NCBI GenBank assembly: GCA_023078555.1
Contig: CM041204.1
Coordinates: 1,708,923 to 1,772,922 of the forward strand
Direction of reading: 5' to 3'
From: Ulva prolifera
Lineage: Eukaryota; Chlorophyta; Ulvophyceae; Ulvales; Ulvaceae
Length of the DNA stretch: 64,000 nt
Of the stretch, positions 46,320 to 57,261 are shown in pieces (position 1 is the first letter of the stretch; every line of letters begins with the position of its first letter). The position numbers were made by a program, and so were the translations under genes. Below the pieces are notes generated by a model. That model was not told the DNA's origin. It searched no databases and saw only the letters and a list, made by a program, of their open reading frames with translations.

Positions 46320-47718
46320 TGCCCCATGCTAGTTCAGGGGCGGTTTCAGGATTCGGCAGCTGGGGGGGGTTCCGGCTCCAGGGTCACTTTGAAAGTCAGG
46401 GGCACATATGGGCCCCACGATGAGGGGGTGTTTGCTTGGGCATTCACCAAGCTGCTCCATAAGGGGCCGTATTTGTGCCACCATGCCATGGCACATTGGT
46501 GAAACGGTGCGATGCCCTGCTATGGACAATCGGGTCGCATTGAATATTACTATCTTGACAGATAAGGCACATAATCGATTGAATGTGCGAACTGTGCACC
46601 GTGGGTGCTGATGACTGTTTCTGGCGGTTTGGTACATCGACGCACGGACATTGAGCAGGTGTCCCGTGGGTGGTGTGATGGGTCGGCTGTACAGATTCAT
46701 GAGTGCGTAAATCCTGGTCATGCTTTGCTTGATGTCGGCTTTCGTGGCGATCCTTGCGGCCGCCCGGAGGGAGCCAGCAGCGTTTGTAGCCGATGCATGC
46801 AGCTAACGCGGATGCGGCTTTGGGCTCGACATGATTATCGACTCGCGCAGGCCTGCACTGTGATCACGTTCCCACCGGTGCGTGTGCTCAGTCAGGTGAT
46901 CCAACGGATGGCTTATGTGCCCCTAGTCTTCTTCATGCGCGGAGAACGGACTTGATTAGTCGGCGTGGATTTCGCGATGCTGCGAGTGAATCAATTAGTG
47001 ACCAGCGTGCTTCCCCAGTGGCTGCCAGACGCCAATATCCGAAGCAATGTAGTACGTTCCGGTAGGCTACATGCTCATGCTTCATCTGCCTTGGCTTGTG
47101 TGTTGCGCCACAGTTGCTCGTGACTGGTGTTCCATGATGGCGCCTGTAGCAAAACGCCATTTGAGGTGTAAACAATGAAAACGATTCTTACACTGACATG
47201 CAGGTGATGATGCTCCACTGACGTATTCCTTCGGTGTATCGTGATCAGTGTTGCAGCGGCAGTTTGCTGCTACACTCCACCTAGCCCAAGACATCATGAT
47301 TATGGCAGCAGTAGAAGCTACTTGATCACAAGCTACTGAAGGTGTAGTTTACGGTGCAGTGGATAGCCCATTAACGATGAGGTAGGCTGCTGGCAAGTAT
47401 TATCTGTGAGTATCCACGCTGAATTCTTGATGTGTGGAGATGCTATGTCTAGCTAGGGCATGGAACTCGTGTCGTGTCCAAGTGATACAGCAAAATGCTT
47501 TGAACACCATGTGCTGGCTGCTCATGTAGGTGCTGCATTCCTGTTGGTTGTAGGTGATCTGTGCGATAAGCATGGACCTCTATAGAAATCACGTGTTGCT
47601 GTCTCGACTCATAAACTTCGTCCAGCTCGGGTAAGCCGCATTATCAGCACAAGTACCTATGGTGTTACATGGTCGTAACTTTTCAACCGAAGGTTGACAG
47701 CTTCAAAGTGGGAATGAA
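46320..47718. other. Intergenic between the kinase gene and the 175-bp satellite
   Basis: A plus-strand frame at 46605-46955 (116 codons) shows CNPGHALLDVGF-like and CSRC features but no recognised domain. Nothing else is supported. Confidence 0.4.
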
Positions 47719-50700
47719 AAACTGCACAGTTCACTGCACATGTGAGTTGCCGAATGGATTTGCAGCTCAGGTGTGCCAGTGGCTGCCTCAGCTCCTTCAC
47801 AAAAAATTCAGCATGCTCACAGAAGCGGGAAACCAGCATGCACGTGCGACGTATGCAGCCAGCACCCAACCCAGCCTTGGGCTGCTGGAGCTCAAACTGC
47901 ACAGTTCACTGCACATGTGAGTTGATGAATGAATATGCAGCTCAGGCGCGCCAGTGGCAGCCTCAGCTCCTTCACAAAAAAGTCAGCATGCTCACAGAAG
48001 CGGGAAACCAGCATGCACGTGCGACGTATGCAGCCAGCACCCAACCCAGCCTTGGGCTGCTGGAGCTCAAACTGCACAGTTCACTGCACATGTGAGTTGC
48101 CGAATGGATTTGCAGCTCAGGTGTGCCAGTGGCAGCCTCAGCTCCTTCACAAAAAATTCAGCATGCTCACAGAGCGGGAAACCAGCATGCACGTGCGACG
48201 TATGCAGCCAGCACCCAACCCAGCCTTGGGCTGCTGGAGCTCAAACTGCACAGTTCACTGCACATGTGAGTTGCCGAATGGATTTGCAGCTCAGGTGTGC
48301 CAGTGGCTGCCTCAGCTCCTTCACAAAAAATTCAGCATGCTCACAGAAGCGGGAAACCAGCATGCACGTGCGACGTATGCAGCCAGCACCCAACCCAGCC
48401 TTGGGCTGCTGGAGCTCAAACTGCACAGTTCACTGCACATGTGAGTTGATGAATGAATATGCAGCTCAGGCGCGCCAGTGGCAGCCTCAGCTCCTTCACA
48501 AAAAAGTCAGCATGCTCACAGAAGCGGGAAACCAGCATGCACGTGCGACGTATGCAGCCAGCACCAAACCCAGCCTTGGGCTGCTGGAGCTCAAACTGCA
48601 CAGTTCACTGCACATGTGAGTTGCCGAATGGATTTGCAGCTCAGGTGTGCCAGTGGCAGCCTCAGCTCCTTCACAAAAATTCAGCATGCTCACAGAGCGG
48701 GAAACCAGCATGCACGTGCGACGTATGCAGCCAGCACCCAACCCAGCCTTGGGCTGCTGGAGCTCAAACTGCACAGTTCACTGCACATGTGAGTTGCCGA
48801 ATGGATTTGCAGCTCAGGTGTGCCAGTGGCAGCCTCAGCTCCTTCACAAAAAATTCAGCATGCTCACAGAGCGGGAAACCAGCATGCACGTGCGACGTAT
48901 GCAGCCAGCACCCAACCCAGCCTTGGGCTGCTGGAGCTCAAACTGCACAGTTCACTGCACATGTGAGTTGCCGAATGGATTTGCAGCTCAGGTGTGCCAG
49001 TGGCTGCCTCAGCTCCTTCACAAAAAATTCAGCATGCTCACAGAAGCGGGAAACCAGCATGCACGTGCGACGTATGCAGCCAGCACCCAACCCAGCCTTG
49101 GGCTGCTGGAGCTCAAACTGCACAGTTCACTGCACATGTGAGTTGATGAATGAATATGCAGCTCAGGCGCGCCAGTGGCAGCCTCAGCTCCTTCACAAAA
49201 AAGTCAGCATGCTCACAGAAGCGGGAAACCAGCATGCACGTGCGACGTATGCAGCCAGCACCCAACCCAGCCTTGGGCTGCTGGAGCTCAAACTGCACAG
49301 TTCACTGCACATGTGAGTTGCCGAATGGATTTGCAGCTCAGGTGTGCCAGTGGCAGCCTCAGCTCCTTCACAAAAAATTCAGCATGCTCACAGAAGCGGG
49401 AAACCAGCATGCACGTGCGACGTATGCAGCCAGCACCAAACCCAACCTTGAGCTGCTGGAGTTCAAACTGCACAGTTCACTGCACATGTGAGTTGCCGAA
49501 TGGATTTGCAGCTCAGGTGTGTCAGTGGCTGCCTCAGCTCCTTCACAAAAAAATCAGCATGTTCACAGAAGCGGGAAACCAGCATGCACGTGCGACGTAT
49601 GCAGCCAGCACCAAACCCAGCCTTGGGCTGCTGGAGCTCAAACTGCACAGTTCACTGCACATGTGAGTTGCCGAATGGATTTGCAGCTCAGGTGTGCCAG
49701 TGGCAGCCTCAGCTTCTTCAAAAAAAATCCAGCATGTACACAGAAGCGGGAAATCAGCATGCACGTGCGCCGCAAGCAGCCAGCACCAAACCCAACCTTG
49801 AGCTGCTGGAGTTCAAACTGCACAGTTCACTGCACATGTGAGTTGATGAATGAATATGCAGCTCAGGTTTGCCAGTGGCTGCCTCAGCTCCTTCTCAAAA
49901 AAGTCAGCATGCTCACAGAAGCGGGAAACCAGCATGCACGTGCGACGTATGCAGCCAGCACCCAACCCAGCCTTGGGCTGCTGGAGCTCAAACTGCACAG
50001 TTCACTGCACATGTGAGTTGCCGAATGGATTTGCAGCTCAGGTGTGCCAGTGGCAGCCTCAGCTCCTTCACAAAAAATTCAGCATGCTCACAGAGCGGGA
50101 AACCAGCATGCACGTGCGACGTATGCAGCCAGCACCCAACCCAGCCTTGGGCTGCTGGAGCTCAAACTGCACAGTTCACTGCACATGTGAGTTGCCGAAT
50201 GGATTTGCAGCTCAGGTGTGCCAGTGGCTGCCTCAGCTCCTTCACAAAAAATTCAGCATGCTCACAGAAGCGGGAAACCAGCATGCACGTGCGACGTATG
50301 CAGCCAGCACCCAACCCAGCCTTGGGCTGCTGGAGCTCAAACTGCACAGTTCACTGCACATGTGAGTTGATGAATGAATATGCAGCTCAGGCGCGCCAGT
50401 GGCAGCCTCAGCTCCTTCACAAAAAAGTCAGCATGCTCACAGAAGCGGGAAACCAGCATGCACGTGCGACGTATGCAGCCAGCACCAAACCCAGCCTTGG
50501 GCTGCTGGAGCTCAAACTGCACAGTTCACTGCACATGTGAGTTGCCGAATGGATTTGCAGCTCAGGTGTGCCAGTGGCAGCCTCAGCTCCTTCACAAAAA
50601 ATTCAGCATGCTCACAGAGCGGGAAACCAGCATGCACGTGCGACGTATGCAGCCAGCACCCAACCCAGCCTTGGGCTGCTGGAGCTCAAACTGCACAGTT

Positions 50701-51840
50701 CACTGCACATGTGAGTTGCCGAATGGATTTGCAGCTCAGGTGTGCCAGTGGCAGCCTCAGCTCCTTCACAAAAAATTCAGCATGCTCACAGAGCGGGAAA
50801 CCAGCATGCACGTGCGACGTATGCAGCCAGCACCCAACCCAGCCTTGGGCTGCTGGAGCTCAAACTGCACAGTTCACTGCACATGTGAGTTGCCGAATGG
50901 ATTTGCAGCTCAGGTGTGCCAGTGGCTGCCTCAGCTCCTTCACAAAAAATTCAGCATGCTCACAGAAGCGGGAAACCAGCATGCACGTGCGACGTATGCA
51001 GCCAGCACCCAACCCAGCCTTGGGCTGCTGGAGCTCAAACTGCACAGTTCACTGCACATGTGAGTTGATGAATGAATATGCAGCTCAGGCGCGCCAGTGG
51101 CAGCCTCAGCTCCTTCACAAAAAAGTCAGCATGCTCACAGAAGCGGGAAACCAGCATGCACGTGCGACGTATGCAGCCAGCACCCAACCCAGCCTTGGGC
51201 TGCTGGAGCTCAAACTGCACAGTTCACTGCACATGTGAGTTGCCGAATGGATTTGCAGCTCAGGTGTGCCAGTGGCAGCCTCAGCTCCTTCACAAAAAAT
51301 TCAGCATGCTCACAGAAGCGGGAAACCAGCATGCACGTGCGACGTATGCAGCCAGCACCAAACCCAACCTTGAGCTGCTGGAGTTCAAACTGCACAGTTC
51401 ACTGCACATGTGAGTTGCCGAATGGATTTGCAGCTCAGGTGTGTCAGTGGCTGCCTCAGCTCCTTCACAAAAAAATCAGCATGTTCACAGAAGCGGGAAA
51501 CCAGCATGCACGTGCGACGTATGCAGCCAGCACCAAACCCAGCCTTGGGCTGCTGGAGCTCAAACTGCACAGTTCACTGCACATGTGAGTTGCCGAATGG
51601 ATTTGCAGCTCAGGTGTGCCAGTGGCAGCCTCAGCTTCTTCAAAAAAAATCCAGCATGTACACAGAAGCGGGAAATCAGCATGCACGTGCGCCGCAAGCA
51701 GCCAGCACCAAACCCAACCTTGAGCTGCTGGAGTTCAAACTGCACAGTTCACTGCACATGTGAGTTGATGAATGAATATGCAGCTCAGGTTTGCCAGTGG
51801 CTGCCTCAGCTCCTTCTCAAAAAATCCAGCATGCTTGTAA
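47719..51840. repeat. 175-bp satellite array with 11-monomer higher-order repeat
   Basis: About 23 full monomers of 173-175 bp plus a partial one run head to tail. Each has AAACTGCACAGTTCACTGCA, an A5-A8 run after CTCCTTC(A/T)C, and GAAACCAGCATGCACGTG. Two classes differ after GTGAGTTG: CCGAATGGATTTGC or ATGAATGAATATGC. Variants recur every eleventh monomer (about 1921-1922 bp): 49115-49850 repeats as 51037-51772, and 48453 corresponds to 50374. This makes an 11-mer higher-order repeat, present about twice. One frame per monomer has a stop, so open frames of 60-290 codons arise by chance. The array is best read as non-coding. Confidence 0.96.
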
Positions 51841-52774
51841 CAGCTGCCATGCGTAACATGTACATTTGCACCCAGGGAATGGTGGGACGTGTGGTTTGTG
51901 GACATGAAAGTGAACTCTGCGTATGGCAGGTGGACAGTGGAGAGGAGTCCATGCCGGTAGAAAAGGCAAATCTGTACAGATCAGTGTCACGAGTCGCGAC
52001 ACGTTTGGATTTGATGCAGTTTACATCCACGACTCTTTATTCTGAGCTAGAAAACTTTATCGAAGTATGATTTGGTGTGAAACACCGCGTCAAGCTGATT
52101 TAATTCCCACATACATTTCTGACTTGCTAGCTTTCGAGGTAAGCATCAGCAAGGCTGATGTCCCCAATGCTGGAAAAACTAATATTCGTGGAGGCAACCT
52201 TACTCCCCGCTTCCCTCTTAATTTGAGACCTGACGAATGGGAAATGGCATCGATTTTGCCCCTCGGCGAATGGACAGCGAGTTGGGTTTTCACCATTTCA
52301 GATTTATATCATGCTCGGATGCACCTGGCGCCTGCAAACACAGCCACAATACATTATAATTACAGCCTCTTGACTTTTTCAGGTTAGCTGTGGCGAGACA
52401 CAGGTCGTGTCATTGTCGAGTGCTAAAGGGCAGCAATCACAGACACATAAAAGGAGCAGCCACCATACCGCTCGTGCCATCTTTATGATGGCGTCGACGT
52501 TGACCTTTGACTTCAGCACGATGATGTGACGGCAGACATGGACCGTCGCGACTGGATGGCGGAGCTGGGGTCTGGTGCTGCCTACGCCATCGCTGTGGGG
52601 TATCCTCCCCCTACGCCACACGCACGCGGTGGCAACGCGCCTGGAGAACTTTGTCACGCCCAGCGAACGTCACTGAATCTGGCGACGGAATCCGGTCACA
52701 AGCGAGCGCATCTCCGCAGCATTGTGGTTTGACCGTCTACTCGTCGAGTGTGAGTTACTCCCAGATTTGCCACC
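51841..52774. other. Possible exons of an unidentified gene next to the satellite
   Basis: The plus-strand frame leaving the satellite reads MVGRVVCGHESELCVWQV to YSELENFIE and stops at a GTATGA donor-like site (52065). A second open piece ends CTTTCGAG before a GTAAGC donor at about 52139. Both look like exons, but no family is recognised and the first exon is not found. Confidence 0.35.
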
Positions 52775-53116
52775 ATGCAAGCCGGCCAAGACGCTCCCGG
52801 GCTCCGGCCGTATACACTGTCTATTAAGGTGATTGACATTTACTCAGATGGCAAACTCCTCGTGACAGCCGATACGTATACGAGCAAGCCACTAGGGGTG
52901 CCAGCAGATTGCCGCAGCCACGCTGAGGAAGTAATCTTGACTATATTGAGCGATGTCGGCAGGGCAGGGTCGAAGGAGTTCAGCGTGGAAGGCAGCTTGG
53001 AGAAGAAACAATTTAGTCTTCGGAAGATCATGGAACGAATCTACGCCATGAGACTCGAGGCAGCCGAGCCGGTGCACGAGGCGCTCACGCGACTGCAGAA
53101 CACTACCCAGATTTAG
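52775..53116 (+). CDS. Hypothetical protein, 113 codons, possibly the first exon of a longer gene
   Basis: The ATG at 52775 has a CACC context. The product reads MQAGQDAPGLRPYTLSIKVI and later LEKKQFSLRKIMERIYAMRL, a mix of predicted strand and helix with no known motif. The stop at 53114 overlaps an ATTTAG that could instead be an intron acceptor. The sequence directly after it is open and basic (TTKKKGRGKSRPK) up to a GTACGC donor at about 53200. It may therefore be joined to the downstream exons. Confidence 0.4.
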   Translation: MQAGQDAPGLRPYTLSIKVIDIYSDGKLLVTADTYTSKPLGVPADCRSHAEEVILTILSDVGRAGSKEFSVEGSLEKKQFSLRKIMERIYAMRLEAAEPVHEALTRLQNTTQI

Positions 53117-53365
53117 GGCCACTACGAATTACGTCTGACGACGAAGAAGAAAGGTCGCGGCAAAAGCAGACCAAAGGTCGATGCGCAGCAGGCCAAGTAC
53201 GAGGTACGCAGCCACTTTAAAGCTGGCATTTGCACCAAGCGCGTTTCACGTTCAATATTGGGCGCGCACTCGCGAGTGGTCGACAGTCGCATTCCGCGCC
53301 GTCTAACCGTTGGGTCTCTCGTAATGAATGGTTAACAGTGCCCCATATTCAACGTGCAGAATCCA

Positions 53366-54106
53366 GCAAGGAGGGAAGCTGGGCTGGCAACTATAGCGTA
53401 CATGCCATCAAGCCTGTCCAAGGTAGCTCTCAATGCAGCATTGAAGGCCGATCCCGAATATCGCGTCAAGGTCAAGTTTCTGCCAAAGGCAGTAACATTC
53501 TGGGGACCAGAAGACCGATGGTGGCTACCGGGAATGCCTGTTGCCAGGCTTGGGCTGCGGGCCAAGCTGAGCTCTGAACTGTTTATCGAGGTCCTCACCC
53601 TAGTCTGCCTTCGCTGTATTCCACAGAATTTACATGAGCAGTACTCAGGTGATCTCTGAACAATCAACTTTAGGATGCAATGGATTGCAAATGTCAGGTG
53701 CCACTCCTTGCAGAACATTGAAGAAGACGCCATCGTTGGCTTCCAGAAGTTGCTGGCGCTCGCCTCATATGGCGAGGCAATGCGGCGCGATTTGGCCACA
53801 AAGCATCTTGATTATCAGACGAAAAAGCTGCATTTGAAAGTGCTGTCCAAGTATGACATCTTTGCCCTTTCCATGTCGGTATCCTTCGCCAATGTCACGA
53901 TTCTGTCCTCTGATTACGAATATGCCTATGTAGGGCCACAGATCTCTAGAGAACATGCGCTCGAGATCCAGAGCAGCTTGTCTGATGGACTTTTTACTGT
54001 CTATTGGAGAGAAAGAAGCACTCGGTACACACCCAAGTGCATCCAAGTTGACAGGAGGGGGCCCCCTCCCGGGCACCTTCGGAGTGCAGTTCAAGGCTTT
54101 ATTTGA
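53366..54106 (+). CDS. Hypothetical exons (NPARREAG... and NIEEDAIVGF...)
   Basis: An exon from about 53366 follows a CGTGCAG acceptor. It reads NPARREAGLATIAYMPSSLS and LKADPEYRVKVKFLPKAVTF, and ends FIE before a GTCCTC donor at about 53590. A second exon, after TCCTTGCAG at about 53718, reads NIEEDAIVGFQKLLALASYG and YDIFALSMSVSFANVTILSS and is open to the stop at 54106. The even amino-acid composition and splice-like borders favour real coding sequence. I do not recognise the family. Confidence 0.4.
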
Positions 54107-55253
54107 CAGCAGCTGTATCAACAGCATACAGTCTAGCTGCCATGGGTACGGCCACTGCGGCGTGTGTGCTGTTCTTGCCCTAGCAGCAGCCTAGTGCACG
54201 TGGCGCCATGTTTGTACCCAAGATGACATGCTTCGATGTGCAGGTGCTGACATAGAATCCAACACAGAACAGTGCAACGCAGACCCACAGCTAAGCTTGC
54301 CATGTGCCAAGGTGTGTCACCAAACGTTGCATGTCCCCACTCCCTGCCTTGCAGCATAAGGCAGTCGGGGAGCGCAATGAGCATGCTTGCTCGCATTGAA
54401 TTCGCAGTTTTAACCATATCCAGGTTTGCTCACTGTCAATAGATGCTGTACGTAGTCGTGAGGCACTCTCTATGTCGCATTTCTGGTTTCCATTGCAATT
54501 ATGGCATTTGTTGGTGTATCCTTCCCTGGCCACATCTTTCTGCTACGGCGGTCCAGCTCTGTTGCACACAACTATATGCCAGCAGCAATGAGTTCTGATT
54601 TGGCATTTCATGCAGAGGAAGAGGACGTCAGGGCGGCAGAGGTCGAAGAAGTATTGAGGCTAGATGCAGAGGTGCAGAACAAGACCACAGCTCCAGAGAG
54701 AGGCTGCAGCACATTTGAAGATTTTGTTTTGGACCGTTTTGTGTTGCTTGCTGATTCATGTGTTGTTGTGATAGTGCAGCCCCCTCTCACCCTGCAGTGG
54801 CTTGTGCAATGGCGACCAGGTGTCATAGGAATGAGGGACGGGTATTAGCTGCCTCCAGCCTACAGATTGTAACCTTCACAAGCCATATGAGAACAGTAGG
54901 TCGCTTATCAGTACTGTACGGCTGCATGCTACATGTTTTCGAGCTCTGGAAGCACCACCATGATCTCCTCCTAGCAATGCAGAGGAATGTGACCCTAATT
55001 GCATCAGTGGCAGATTCTGCCACCAGCTTATAATAATTGGCCCTGATACCCGAGAAACTGCCATTGGGCCAAGGGCACTTCCAGCCCCTTGGTGGTAAGG
55101 GTCACTTCTGTGCTCACATAGGAGCAGAATCATGGTGATGTGCCACAGCCTCCTTCTGCCTACTTCTATGCCCTGAAGCACCATCTTATAGTCACAAGGA
55201 ACTCAAATTACACCAATGTTTGGTTGACACGTTTGCCACGATTTACTGCATAG
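54107..55253. other. Unassigned, possible acidic coding stretch
   Basis: A plus-strand frame reaching 54848 contains LAFHAEEEDVRAAEVEEVLR, an acidic, helix-prone segment. It lacks a recognised domain. The rest holds nothing definite. Confidence 0.35.
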
Positions 55254-56221
55254 GTGGAAGACTTCCAGCTCGATCCCGCCACGACAAACACCACCCACTT
55301 CGGCGACTTCCAAGCATGCATCCAGCCGTCCAGTGCCGAAATCCCGTACACCACACAACGCTGCATATACTTACGCAACTACCTACATCGCCCACTGCTT
55401 TCGCATCATTTATGCGTTATAAGCATTGCGCGTAGACCGGCTAACCATATAGTTATTGCCCCACGGAGCTAGGCTCTGTATGATCCGAAGCGATCGCTGC
55501 ACGCCAGAGTCGCCGCTTGCCACCACTAACGGACCTGTTACGTTTCATGTACTTGATGTATTGAATGGATCTTGTTTCTGTACAGAATAACGCCACTCAC
55601 GACCGCAGCCGGCTTCAGCCCCTTGCCAATGTCAGCCCCAGAGTTCAGGCAAATGTGCCCCCAGAGCTACACTCGGACTCATCCAACTGCACCAAGTGCG
55701 CCTCACAATGTGCCCCTTCTGTAAGTCTGGGCCAGTCAGGTTTCTTGTAGTGGGGGGGCCTCGTGCTGCAGCTGCTACACCGCGACCCCCGGCAGCGGCT
55801 GAGCACCCGCGGCTTCCATGAGCAACTGCTGGGCACCGACCTGCTCGGGCGTATGGCACCCCGGCCTGCGGTTTATATGTAGACCTGCAGTGGCGCAAGG
55901 CACACCGTGGTGACCACTCCGCGTGGCCGGTCTTGACTCTCGGCAGACCGAATTAATTCGAACGGGCGGGGGGTGTCTCCGATCCAGGTTGCAGACACTT
56001 GCACCGTGCTCGTACGCACACCGTGCTGCGACAGCGTCCACTGGCAGGAGGACGATCTCGGGGCAGTCTGCAGCGGCAGTGAGCAGGCCAACGCCCAGTG
56101 CGTAGCCGTTGTGAGCGGCCATATCCTAAAGGACACGGCTGTGCTGTGGGCAGACGGCTTGCGGTCCGTTCGCGTCTTGCTGCCAGCAGTGCACCAGCTC
56201 TGGATTCAGCTAGTGAACTGA
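55254..56221 (+). CDS. Unidentified gene fragment, three likely exons
   Basis: Candidate exons are 55254 to about 55430 (VEDFQLDPATTNTTHFGDFQ, donor not found), 55586-55720 and 55988-56221 (VADTCTVLVRTPCCDSVHWQ to QLWIQLVN and a stop). The middle exon is convincing: it has a CTGTACAG acceptor, a GTAAGT donor and 45 whole codons ending CTKCASQCAPS. Several Cys and Asn-x-Ser/Thr sites hint at a secreted or extracellular protein. No family is recognised, and the start lies upstream. Confidence 0.4.
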
Positions 56222-57261
56222 CCATAATTTCTGTTGAACAGTGGTAATGGTGAGGTGTAGTGTATGTTCTTATCAGGGCGGTTCATTGTTCATGTCGAGT
56301 CTGGTGCTCGCGTGAGGAGGGTCCGCCTGTGATGCGTCACGGTGTACATGTACCCTGCAGGGCATGAGGTCCGAGGCTGACAAGGGGCGCATGTATGCAT
56401 GGATGTAATGCTAGCTACAGGCTCTGCCTGTGCGCGAGCCCGGAGACCCGCATCTGGTGTGGTCTTTTCATTGGTCCATTCTTCCATGGTTCGTTGCCTC
56501 AGCCATATCTTCATCGGATCATGCCAACTCCATGCGCTTGGCCGAGCCCGCATCACAAAATGTGTCAAGAACGGCTAGGATTTAGATAACAGAGCCACAT
56601 TAACGGTCTCGTTGACACCAGTACAGGGGACAGTGGCATACAGTATACATCGCACATGCATCTGCTTCATCTCCCTCGGCAAGGCCTCACGGCGTGTGAA
56701 TTGCCTGTCCATGGAGATCTGAGCCCAAGGGCGTACTACTAGTAGCCTGAGTGCCAGGTAGCCCTGCAGGCGCCGCATAGAAACACCTCTCACCCCCATC
56801 ACAGCAGTTGCTGCCAAATGCAGCTGGTTGTGTTACATCATGATGGTGGGAGAGTCTCCGATTGTTTTAAAAACGGAGAACGATTGCAGTCTGTGCATAT
56901 ATTTATGCATGGCGCCTCCTCCACGACGTGACGGGTCTCTGGGTCAGTTGCACACACCTGCGCAGTACTGCATGCAGTACTCTGGATCACTGTATCGCAC
57001 ATTCAGCCTCGTATACCACCATTGCATAGGCCAGAAAACACCAGACACATGTTCACCCATGCCAAGGCTCACAGCTGCACCTACACACACGGTACTAGTA
57101 GAGGTACCATCAGCTAAACACGCGGCCGGCATGCATATGGCGCCGGGCTGCCGCACACCCTCCGCGCGCTCAGAAGATATTCTCTTTTCTTGCCCGAGAA
57201 CGTGACATGGACTAGCCCGCCCATTACTGCAGCTTGAATTGATCGATTGATTCGTCAGTAC
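56222..57261. other. Intergenic, no gene recognised
   Basis: The stretch between convergent genes shows no domain-bearing frame and should contain both 3' untranslated regions. Confidence 0.55.

Noticed and set aside
47719-51840. Long overlapping open frames encoding Cys-rich repeat proteins
   Set aside because: They arise from a 175-bp satellite in all three frames, with identical translations shifted between units and no start context or splice pattern. A tandem satellite explains them.
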